This document shows, in pieces, positions 1 to 5,735 of a stretch of 32,625 bases of DNA. The position numbers were made by a program, and so were the translations under genes. The stretch is from NCBI RefSeq assembly GCF_001276715.1, contig NZ_LIUQ01000009.1:1-32625 (forward strand), given 5' to 3'. Numbering within the stretch: position 1 is the first letter of the stretch; every line of letters begins with the position of its first letter. The notes beneath the pieces were generated by a model. It was not told the DNA's origin, ran no database searches, and saw only the letters and a program-made list of their open reading frames with translations. Source of the DNA: Planktothricoides sp. SR001. GTDB taxonomy: Bacteria; Cyanobacteriota; Cyanobacteriia; Cyanobacteriales; Laspinemataceae.

Positions 1-2
1 GG

Positions 3-93
3 GTCTCCCCAAGTAGAGCAAGTGGCGTGTCTCCCCAAGTAGAGCAACTGGTGAGTCAGTGCGGTCTTGGGGTCTCCCCAAGTACAGCAACTG
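3..93. repeat. Three copies of a 19-22 bp direct repeat
   Basis: GTCTCCCCAAGTAGAGCAA occurs at 3-21 and 29-47, and with one change (AGTACAG) at 72-90; the last two continue as CTG. Spacing is irregular (26 and 43 bp), which does not fit a CRISPR array. No gene is visible in 1-433. Confidence 0.7.
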
Positions 94-144
94 ACGAACC
101 CGTAGGGCGAACCCGGAGGGCTCGAATTTTAGTTCAGTAAAGCA

Positions 145-159
145 AGAAACCGGGTTTCT
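145..159. repeat. AGAAACC-G-GGTTTCT palindrome, single copy
   Basis: This 15 bp near-perfect palindrome is the first of about ten copies in the window; others are at 4045-4292, 5700-5732 and 9123-9155. It is followed by GGGTTGTCTAC, and a GGG extension is also seen on several later copies. Confidence 0.8.
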
Positions 160-183
160 GGGTTGTCTACTTCTTTCTTGCTT

Positions 184-301
184 CCATCCGCTGCCACCAT
201 CCGTTAACCCATCCGTTGCCCATCCGTTGCCTATCCGTTAACCCATCCGTTGCCCATTCGTTGCCCATTCGTTGCCTATCCGTTAACCCATCCGTTGCCT
301 A
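184..301. repeat. Tandem array of 11-12 bp units (CCATCCGTTGC / CTATCCGTTAAC)
   Basis: About ten units built on ATCCGTT (variant ATTCGTT) alternate between endings GCC and AACC. The unit length is close to one helical turn. The array ends about 130 bp before the COP23-type gene at 434. Confidence 0.8.
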
Positions 302-419
302 CCACCAAAAAAAATAGCCAGCTTTTTCGTAAAGAAATAAAATCAAAGTGGAGTAATGATTAATACTTAGTACCCCTGTTTTGCTTTACATAACTTAATA
401 TTTTCGGGTTCATATTTTC

Positions 420-425
420 AGGAGG
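420..425 (+). promoter_or_regulatory. Ribosome binding site AGGAGG of the COP23-type gene
   Basis: A full AGGAGG lies 8 bases before the ATG at 434. It is stronger than at most genes in this window and fixes the start. Confidence 0.75.
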
Positions 426-433
426 CAGGTTCC

Positions 434-1015
434 ATGACGTTCCGAGGCAAATTATTCACCCAACTATTCGCAGGATTGACGGGATTCACCGTCGCCGTAG
501 CCACTACAGTAAATCTGCCTACGGTGGCACAGCAAAACCGCCGCTTTTTTTGCGGCACCGATTTTAGTCCCACTCACGGTACCGTCCCAGCCACGATCGC
601 CCGGACTGAACGCGGCCCAGTTCCAATGATTCACTGGGTTTCTGATTGGATTAAAGATCCGAAGTGGACGCCACAAACCCGCTGCGAAGCAGTGGCCGAT
701 CGCTTTCAACGCTACCACGATAATGGCACTCTGAAATATATGCGAACCGGCAACAGCGGCAATTATCCAGTGATTTGCATTGCCGATACTAAGGGAGGAA
801 ACTGCCTCCAAGAAGATATTCTCGTTACTTTAGAACCTGGTACGAATGCCGATGATGTTTTGCAGCAAATGACTGACTTGCGGTCGCGCGTGGGTGGGGG
901 GCCGATAGAATTGAACGATGATTTATTCTTCTATGTTGATGGGGAAGCCTACATCAATATGGAAGTGTTTCTCGAACAAGGGCGCACCAATGAAGAATTG
1001 GAAGAACTTTGGTAA
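434..1015 (+). CDS. COP23-domain secreted protein
   Basis: A 193-residue protein with a signal peptide (basic start, hydrophobic residues 8-26, likely cleavage after VAQ near residue 33). The mature part carries the cyanobacterial COP23 pattern: RRFFCGTD near residues 36-43, then QTRCEAVADRFQRY around 81-94, then YPVICIAD around 111-118. Four cysteines (40, 84, 115, 124) could form two disulfides outside the cytoplasm. COP23 is named for a circadian oscillating cyanobacterial polypeptide; its biochemical role is not known to me. The strong AGGAGG supports the start. A protease gene begins 52 bp downstream on the same strand and a second follows, so the three may act together in the periplasm. 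Family assignment is from motif recognition; function is open. Confidence 0.8.
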   Translation: MTFRGKLFTQLFAGLTGFTVAVATTVNLPTVAQQNRRFFCGTDFSPTHGTVPATIARTERGPVPMIHWVSDWIKDPKWTPQTRCEAVADRFQRYHDNGTLKYMRTGNSGNYPVICIADTKGGNCLQEDILVTLEPGTNADDVLQQMTDLRSRVGGGPIELNDDLFFYVDGEAYINMEVFLEQGRTNEELEELW

Positions 1016-1050
1016 TGGCAGTTTTAAACGCAACGTGGCGATTTACTGGA

Positions 1051-1055
1051 AGGAG
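1051..1055 (+). promoter_or_regulatory. Ribosome binding site AGGAG deciding the protease start at 1068
   Basis: The reading frame is open from 918, inside the COP23 gene, but an AGGAG at 1051-1055 precedes the ATG at 1068 by 12 bases. The sequence after that ATG looks like an export signal, so 1068 is preferred. Confidence 0.6.
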
Positions 1056-1067
1056 AAATTGCCGCCC

Positions 1068-2036
1068 ATGAGTGCGATCGCCCTAATTACGAGTTTGCTG
1101 CTCACCTTGCCAGGAGATATGCCTCGGAAAACCCCAGAGTTGATATCCGTAAAAGCAGATCCGCCCTTGCTAGTAGTGGATCGATTGCAGCAGCAAGCCT
1201 GGGCTATTACCATCAGGGTGTTATCTACGAGTCCCCTGGGTTCGGGATTTGTGATTCAAAAGCAAGAGTCAGTTTATACCGTAGTCACAAATCAGCACGT
1301 CCTCCGAGGGGGCAAACCTCCCTATCGCGTCCAAATGCCCGATGGTCAGATATATGTTGCGGATGTGGTGACGGGGGTTGATTTATCGGCGTATGATTTG
1401 GCCTTATTGCAATTTCGCAGCCCGGATGTGGTCTATGCAGTGGCCCGGTTGCCTACCCCCCCAACCCCCCATCAAGGAGGGGCGAGGGGGGGTTTGTCCG
1501 TAGGGGATGAGGTATTTGCGGCAGGGTTTCCGGCTAGGCAAATTCTTTCCGACCCTCCAACTCCCCCAGGGCGCAAGCATTGCGCCCCTACAACCTGCAC
1601 CCGAAATCTCCCAGGTTTTGCTTTCCGACCCGGACGAGTCACCCTAATATTAGATCGGCCCTTAGAAGATGGCTATCAAATTGGCTCAAATAATGATGTA
1701 GAAAAAGGGATGAGTGGTGGGCCCTTATTGAACCTTCGCGGGGAAGTAGTGGGAATTAACGGAATACACGCTTATCCCCTGTGGGATGCAACGGAATTAT
1801 ATGCGGATGGGTCGGAACCTTGCCCCCCGTTACAAGATTTTATTGCGCGATCGAGTTGGGCAATTCCCATTGAGGTATTATCCACCGTTGTTGCTAAAAC
1901 CGCTGATAATTCGTTTCCTTTGTTATTAGAAGATTTGGCATTTCCCGCGATCGATGAAAGTCAACAGCGTTATACCCCCTATTTTATTTTGCAAATGCAA
2001 TTAGCCGCCGAAGCCGCAAAAAATTGTGTACCGTAG
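1068..2036 (+). CDS. Trypsin-like serine protease, secreted, carrying in-frame repeat insertions
   Basis: A 322-residue trypsin/HtrA-type peptidase. Catalytic triad: His77 in TNQHVLRGG, Asp110 in AYDLALLQF, Ser216 in GMSGGPLLN. Residues 1-17 form a short hydrophobic export signal. Two stretches are unlike the fold: residues about 130-143 (Pro/Gly-rich, from a C-run/G-run repeat at 1455-1492) and about 163-178 (from a GGGCGCAA palindrome at 1569-1587). Both match non-coding repeats elsewhere in the window, so they look like repeat insertions that kept the frame. The stop TAG at 2034-2036 is itself the edge of another GTAGGGGCGC repeat, so the C-terminus may be altered. The triad is intact, so an active enzyme is possible. 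It lies between the COP23 gene and a second trypsin-like gene. No PDZ domain is seen. Confidence 0.8.
   Translation: MSAIALITSLLLTLPGDMPRKTPELISVKADPPLLVVDRLQQQAWAITIRVLSTSPLGSGFVIQKQESVYTVVTNQHVLRGGKPPYRVQMPDGQIYVADVVTGVDLSAYDLALLQFRSPDVVYAVARLPTPPTPHQGGARGGLSVGDEVFAAGFPARQILSDPPTPPGRKHCAPTTCTRNLPGFAFRPGRVTLILDRPLEDGYQIGSNNDVEKGMSGGPLLNLRGEVVGINGIHAYPLWDATELYADGSEPCPPLQDFIARSSWAIPIEVLSTVVAKTADNSFPLLLEDLAFPAIDESQQRYTPYFILQMQLAAEAAKNCVP
1455..1492. repeat. C-run/G-run inverted repeat inside the protease gene
   Basis: A run of seven C, AA and six C is followed by ATCAAGGAGGGGCGA and a run of seven G. It is translated in frame as a Pro-rich then Gly-rich peptide. A related copy in the other orientation lies between genes at 14835-14863. 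Confidence 0.65.
1569..1592. repeat. GGGCGCAA-GCA-TTGCGCCC palindrome inside the protease gene
   Basis: An 8 bp inverted repeat with a 3-base centre, followed by CTACA, translated in frame as GRKHCAPTT. The same unit occurs downstream outside any gene at 2034-2056, 2127-2151 and 2170-2193. Confidence 0.8.
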
Positions 2037-2243
2037 GGGCGCAATGCTTGCGCCCCAAACCCCCGTAAAAAACGACCATATTTATCCCAATTTCAAAAAT
2101 TATTGCTACATCTCCGAGATTAATTTGGGGCGCAAGCATTGCGCCCCTACAATATCTGGTGATTTATCTGTAGGGGCGCAAGCATTGCGCCCCAAACCCC
2201 CGGAAAAAACGACCATATTTATACGTCAATGCTTCGCCCCTAC
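2034..2243. repeat. Cluster of GTAGGGGCGCAAGCATTGCGCCCC palindromes
   Basis: Copies lie at 2034-2056, 2127-2151 and 2170-2193, with a partial copy (AATGCTTCGCCCCTACA) near 2228-2244. The adjoining segment at 2051-2086 is also duplicated at 2188-2223 with few changes, so the cluster grew by local duplication. The first copy supplies the stop codon of the upstream protease. No credible gene lies in 2037-2315. Confidence 0.8.
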
Positions 2244-2315
2244 ATTTTTTCCTGACTTGAGGTATAAAATAGGTTTAAAATAAATTATCGCCAACGAGAA
2301 ATAACCAGCCAAATT

Positions 2316-3926
2316 ATGAATTTTTCCCATCGATTCCCACCAGCTATCTTTGGCGCCGCAATAGTTAGCAGCAAAATCGTAATGATGCAATTCGCGACAC
2401 CCGTAGCCTTAGCCGCAGACGTGCAGCAAATTGCCAGAGAAATTACGGTGCGGATTGATGGGCCTGGGGCCGGGGGTTCGGGATTTATTGTTAAACGAGA
2501 AGGTAATACCTATACAGTTGCGACAAACTGGCACGTTGTAGATCGCGAAGGGCAATATACAGTTAAAACCGAGGATGGTCGAGAATATTCGGTTAGCCAA
2601 ATCCAACAACTACCAGGGGCAGATTTGGCGGTGATGTATTTTACCAGTCCCCAGAGTTATCGAGTGGCAGAGTTGGGGAATTCAGATAATGTCAGTTTGA
2701 CTCAGCCGATATATGTGTCAGGTTGGATGAATCCTTTGTCTGATGCAATTCGCCAACCAGCTTATAGTTTGATTCAGGGACAAATTACGGCAATCCAGTC
2801 ACAAAATGATGGCGGTTATACTTTGGTTTATAACACCACTGGTAACTATAAAGGCATGAGTGGTGGCCCGGTATTGAATCAGGATGGTAAAGTCATCGGG
2901 GTGAATGGACAAGCGATATCGGATCCACGGATTGGCGTGGTGGGTTTATATCTGGGAATTCCGATTAATACTTTTGAACGGCTGCAAGCTAGGGTGTCTC
3001 GACCAAACCTTCAGCCAAGAGAAACGACTCAACCATCTAATACCCAAAGCGATCGGGCATTCTTAGAGCAGGGTAATGAACAGTATAATCGACAAGACTA
3101 TGAAAGTGCTATTGCAAGTTACAACCAAGCGATTAGGATTAATCCTGAATTAGCCCTTGCTTACAACAACCGAGGTGCTGCCTACGCCGACCAAGGAAAA
3201 TTAGACCAGGCGATCGCGGATTATAACCAAGCGATTAGGATTAATCCTGAAGATGCCGATGCTTACAACAACCGAGGTGCTGCCTACGCCGACCAAGGAA
3301 AATTAGACCAGGCGATCGCGGATTTTAACCAAGCGATTAGGATTAATCCTAATTATGCCGATGCTTATCATAATCGAAGTGTTGCCTACGAAAAACAAGG
3401 AAAATTAGACCAGGCGATCGCGGATTATAACCAAGCGATTAGGATTAATCCTGAAGATGCCGATGCTTACAACAACCGAGGTCTTGCCTACTACAGGCAA
3501 GGAAAATTAGACCGGGCGATCGCGGATTTTAACGAAGCGATTAGGATTAATTCTGAATATGCCGAAGCTTACAACAACCGAGGTCTTGCCTACTACAGGC
3601 AAGGAAAATTACCTGAATATGCCTCAGCTTACTACAACCGAGGTCTTGCCTACTCCGACCAAGGAAAATTAGACCAGGCGATCGCGGATTACAACCAAGC
3701 GATTAGGATTAATCCTGAATTAGCCCTTGCTTACAACAACCGAGGTCTTGCCTACTCCGACCAAGGAAAATTAGACCAGGCGATCGCGGATTTTAACCAA
3801 GCGATTAGGATTAATCCTGAATATGCCGATGCTTATCGTAATCGAGGTTTTGCCTACTACAACCAAGGAAATAACCGTCAAGCCCAGGAGAACTTCCGCA
3901 AAGCTTCTGAACTATATCAACGGTAA
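2316..3926 (+). CDS. Secreted trypsin-like protease with C-terminal TPR array
   Basis: A 536-residue protein. Residues 1-34 look like a signal peptide ending ALA. The peptidase domain spans about 35-225, with His73 (TNWHVVD), Asp103 (GADLAVMYF) and Ser182 (GMSGGPVLN). A linker near 228-245 is rich in Thr, Gln and Ser. From about 247 to the end there are nine tetratricopeptide units, most matching AYNNRGLAYxxQGKLDQAIAD(Y/F)NQAIRINPE. The units are nearly identical in DNA, and most carry GCGATCGC, so the array expanded recently. One unit lacks 14 residues (KL joined directly to PEYA). The TPRs probably bind a protein partner or substrate outside the cytoplasm; the COP23 protein encoded upstream is a candidate, by context only. 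No strong ribosome site precedes the ATG. Confidence 0.88.
   Translation: MNFSHRFPPAIFGAAIVSSKIVMMQFATPVALAADVQQIAREITVRIDGPGAGGSGFIVKREGNTYTVATNWHVVDREGQYTVKTEDGREYSVSQIQQLPGADLAVMYFTSPQSYRVAELGNSDNVSLTQPIYVSGWMNPLSDAIRQPAYSLIQGQITAIQSQNDGGYTLVYNTTGNYKGMSGGPVLNQDGKVIGVNGQAISDPRIGVVGLYLGIPINTFERLQARVSRPNLQPRETTQPSNTQSDRAFLEQGNEQYNRQDYESAIASYNQAIRINPELALAYNNRGAAYADQGKLDQAIADYNQAIRINPEDADAYNNRGAAYADQGKLDQAIADFNQAIRINPNYADAYHNRSVAYEKQGKLDQAIADYNQAIRINPEDADAYNNRGLAYYRQGKLDRAIADFNEAIRINSEYAEAYNNRGLAYYRQGKLPEYASAYYNRGLAYSDQGKLDQAIADYNQAIRINPELALAYNNRGLAYSDQGKLDQAIADFNQAIRINPEYADAYRNRGFAYYNQGNNRQAQENFRKASELYQR
3046..3920 (+). repeat. 102 bp tandem repeats encoding TPR units
   Basis: Nine consecutive units of about 102 bp, most with the core CAGGCGATCGCGGATT. 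The unit around 3600-3623 is 42 bp short (GGAAAATTA joined to CCTGAATATGCC), an in-frame loss expected from slippage between repeats. Confidence 0.9.
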
Positions 3927-3978
3927 GGAAACTAAGAATGGTATCAAAATGCTTTGGAGAGAATTCGGGAATTAGAGT

Positions 3979-4040
3979 AATTGTTGTTGGTTGTTTGTTT
4001 TTTGTTGGTGGTTGTTGGTTGGTGGTTGGTGGTTGGTGGG
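3979..4040. repeat. T/G-rich low-complexity tract (GTTGTTGGTTGGTGG)
   Basis: About 60 bases of almost pure G and T on the coding strand just after the protease-TPR stop codon. Similar tracts follow other genes at 14814-14910, 20661-20765, 25689-25830 (opposite strand) and 28601-28640. Confidence 0.7.
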
Positions 4041-4044
4041 ATTA

Positions 4045-4292
4045 AGAAACCGGGTTTCTTGTTGGCAGAAAACAGATAACTTTGATATCCACGACATAAA
4101 CCCGGTTTCTGGGTTGTTTATAAGTTTACTGTGGGGGTAAAGAAACCGGGTTTCTTGTTGGCGAAAAACCGATAACTTTGATATCCCGAAAAGAAACCCG
4201 GTTTCTGGGTTTGCGGGTGGAGGTTGAGAAACCGGGTTTCTTGTTTGCTTGTCACCGTTAACCCTTTGATTCACCACAGAAACCCGGTTTCT
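4045..4292. repeat. Three tandem composite units, each flanked by AGAAACCSGGTTTCT palindromes
   Basis: Palindromes at 4045-4059, 4096-4110 (one change), 4141-4155, 4192-4206, 4227-4241 and 4278-4292 pair up. Each pair encloses about 36 bp, giving 66 bp units. The left member has the ACCGGGT centre and the right member ACCCGGT, followed by GGG. The first two units share their interior (GATAACTTTGATATCC); the third interior differs. An open frame across this block on the minus strand is only repeat sequence. Confidence 0.85.
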
Positions 4293-4333
4293 GGGCTTTA
4301 GCAGGTTGTCACATCCCTTGCCACAAATGAGCT

Positions 4334-4364
4334 AAAATAGTCAAAATGTCCAAAATAGTCAAAA
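4334..4364 (+). promoter_or_regulatory. Direct repeats AAAATAGTCAAAA before the Phd/YefM gene, possible operator
   Basis: AAAATAGTCAAAA occurs at 4334-4346 and 4352-4364, 18 bp apart, ending 9 bases before the ATG at 4374. Phd/YefM antitoxins commonly repress their own promoter, so this is a reasonable operator candidate; the match is positional only. Confidence 0.45.
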
Positions 4365-4373
4365 ACTATCACC

Positions 4374-4634
4374 ATGCAGACTTACACCCTTAGCGAAGCC
4401 CGAAACCGACACGGGGAAGTCTTCGACCAAGCGGCCGTAGAACCCGTATTACTGACAAAACAATCTCGACCCAGCTATGTCCTCATGTCCGCAGAAAGCT
4501 ATCAACAATTAATCGATCGCCTCACCCAACTAGAGGATATGCTGTTAGGTCAAACAGCAGAAGAGGCACGAAATCAATCTCAAATGGTTGGTACTGAAAC
4601 CTTTACCAAAACTCTCAGGGAATTAGCCAATTAG
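4374..4634 (+). CDS. Phd/YefM family antitoxin, no partner toxin next to it
   Basis: An 86-residue protein with the family pattern: an N-terminal MQTYTLSEARNRHGEVFDQA DNA-binding half, then PVLLTKQSRPSYVLMSAESYQQLIDRL. This family binds its own promoter through the N-terminus and neutralises a RelE/ParE-, Doc- or VapC-type toxin through the C-terminus. No same-strand toxin gene follows: the next 40 bp lead into a nested inverted-repeat element at 4675. It is therefore an orphan antitoxin, or the toxin was lost. Paired direct repeats upstream could be its operator. The DNA just upstream is repeat-dense. Family assignment is confident; function in the absence of a toxin is unknown. Confidence 0.85.
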   Translation: MQTYTLSEARNRHGEVFDQAAVEPVLLTKQSRPSYVLMSAESYQQLIDRLTQLEDMLLGQTAEEARNQSQMVGTETFTKTLRELAN

Positions 4635-4674
4635 CCAGCTAACACGATACAAACAGCATTGGTAGCATTGGTAG

Positions 4675-4843
4675 GTAGGGTGCGTTAGGCGCTAGAGTTA
4701 TTTTTGCCGGAGATAGATAATTTTAAAAGCGCCGTAACGCACCAAACAATTAATATATTTATCCACCTTGGTGCGTTACGGCGGCGATTTTCGGCAAAGT
4801 TTCCAGAAATTGCCAATTATTTTCGCCGCCTAACACACCCTAC
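4675..4843. mobile_element. MITE-like element with nested inverted repeats
   Basis: Outer inverted repeats GTAGGGTGCGTTAGGCG (4675-4691) and CGCCTAACACACCCTAC (4827-4843) differ at one base. Inside, CGCCGTAACGCACCAA (4730-4745) and TTGGTGCGTTACGGCG (4768-4783) are perfect complements. The 169 bp element encodes nothing convincing. A partial copy of its left half lies at 5634-5694. It separates the orphan antitoxin from the TumE-like pair. Confidence 0.65.
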
Positions 4844-4863
4844 CGCTACGATGGATCTACGAT

Positions 4864-5253
4864 TTATTGAATATTTTTTTTCAGCCAATCCACAAAACCT
4901 ACAAATGTCATTTCTTCGGTTAAGGTTAACTGAGTTTTATCTTCCCTATGAAGATGAGGAACATATTCCCCGGCATGAGTTCCAATTTCGCCATATTTTA
5001 GCCGAATAGCACGAGGATCGGGACTATTATCAAACCCCGCTTCGACTCGTTCTCCGAGTAAAACATAATACCGATACTTCCTCACTTCATCGCTGAATAA
5101 CTCTGTCACCAACACCCGATACAAACCATATTTACCTTGAATCCGTAAAATTGCCCTGGCTGGAGTCATATCAGTAATAAATTCCACGGATTCAAAGGTG
5201 GCTTTTGCCAAAACAATTACATCGTTAAAATAGTCTGCAATTTGATTGTCCAA
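4864..5253 (-). CDS. TumE/DUF6516-like toxin candidate
   Basis: About 129 residues from a TTG at 5253. The frame is open to 5283, but AAGGA lies 8 bases before the TTG at 5253, which starts LDNQIADYF, the usual beginning of this family. Recognisable parts are the YF helix start, RYRYYVLLGERVEAGFDN (charged strand-turn with a DN(S/A)P motif), VPHLHREDKT (His-rich turn) and a C-terminal FVGFVDWLKKNI helix. These resemble the TumE toxins of TumE-TumA systems, which are small proteins paired with an antitoxin. The frame overlaps the end of the upstream 110-residue gene by 37 bp, so the two are probably translationally coupled. The toxin role is inferred from family resemblance and pairing. Confidence 0.6.
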   Translation of the reverse strand: MDNQIADYFNDVIVLAKATFESVEFITDMTPARAILRIQGKYGLYRVLVTELFSDEVRKYRYYVLLGERVEAGFDNSPDPRAIRLKYGEIGTHAGEYVPHLHREDKTQLTLTEEMTFVGFVDWLKKNIQ

Positions 5254-5549
5254 TCTTCGATTCCTTTGTAACAAAATTCCCAATCAGCCAAATCAATTTC
5301 CCATAGTTTATTTCCATCCGCCTCTATTTTCTCAATCCAGGCTTCATCTTGACCAATGCGTTGGGCAAAAGTGGGATAATCAATGCCATATTTAGCGCGA
5401 TATTTAGCCTCATTTTTCTTCAATTCGGCTACTTTTGCGGTAATCTGGGAAATCGCATAACATTGAACCGCTAAATCTATCGCTGCTTGCACATCACCCA
5501 AAGCCGTCAGTATCTCAATATATTCATCTTTAACTGATACGGTGGTCAT
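5217..5549 (-). CDS. Small helical protein paired with the TumE-like gene, likely antitoxin
   Basis: A 110-residue acidic, largely helical protein starting at an ATG at 5549. It begins with TVSVKDEYIEILTALGDVQAAIDLAVQ, followed by a charged helix (AELKKNEAKYRAKYGIDYPTF) and a Trp-rich end (WEIDLADWEFCYKGIEDW). The N-terminal half suggests dimerisation or DNA binding, but no clear helix-turn-helix is visible. It is the first gene of an overlapping pair whose second member looks like a TumE toxin, which argues for an antitoxin. I do not recognise the family with certainty; the role is inferred from the arrangement. Confidence 0.5.
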   Translation of the reverse strand: MTTVSVKDEYIEILTALGDVQAAIDLAVQCYAISQITAKVAELKKNEAKYRAKYGIDYPTFAQRIGQDEAWIEKIEADGNKLWEIDLADWEFCYKGIEDWTIKLQTILTM

Positions 5550-5633
5550 AGTCCTTAATATTCAGTAAAATTGACCAAAATCATCTTGACCGCGTTGCTA
5601 TATCACAGTATAGCATGAAACCAAAGATATCTG

Positions 5634-5694
5634 GTAGGGTGCGTTAGGCTCTAGAGTTATTTTTGCCGGAGACAGATATAAAAGCGTCGTAATA
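5634..5694. repeat. Partial second copy of the 4675 element
   Basis: GTAGGGTGCGTTAGGC followed by CTAGAGTTATTTTTGCCGGAGA matches 4675-4713 closely and then decays. Only the left half is present; it lies just upstream of the toxin-antitoxin pair. Confidence 0.75.
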
Positions 5695-5699
5695 AAACC

Positions 5700-5732
5700 A
5701 GAAACCGGGTTTCTTGAAGAAACCCGGTTTCT
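5700..5732. repeat. Paired AGAAACCSGGTTTCT palindromes
   Basis: Copies at 5700-5714 and 5718-5732 are separated by only three bases and have mirrored centres. They sit 3 bp beyond the kinase stop codon and could fold into a long hairpin at the end of that transcript. Confidence 0.8.
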
Positions 5733-5735
5733 CTG

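Noticed and set aside
3-93. Possible CRISPR-like repeats at the left edge
   Set aside because: Three short repeats with spacers of 7 and about 24 bp; no constant spacer length and no cas genes.
918-1067. Longer N-terminus of the first protease, overlapping the COP23 gene
   Set aside because: It would read out of frame through COP23; the ATG at 1068 has an AGGAG and starts an export signal.
2026-2283. Plus-strand frame of 85 residues after the protease
   Set aside because: It translates the GTAGGGGCGC repeat cluster and repeats the same peptide (RKHCAPT).
3972-4277. Open frame of about 100 residues on the minus strand rich in PETGF
   Set aside because: It consists wholly of translated AGAAACC repeats and a T/G tract; no start context or protein character.
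4704-5009. Plus-strand frame of about 100 residues
   Set aside because: It crosses the inverted-repeat element and then runs antisense to the TumE-like gene, which has family motifs.
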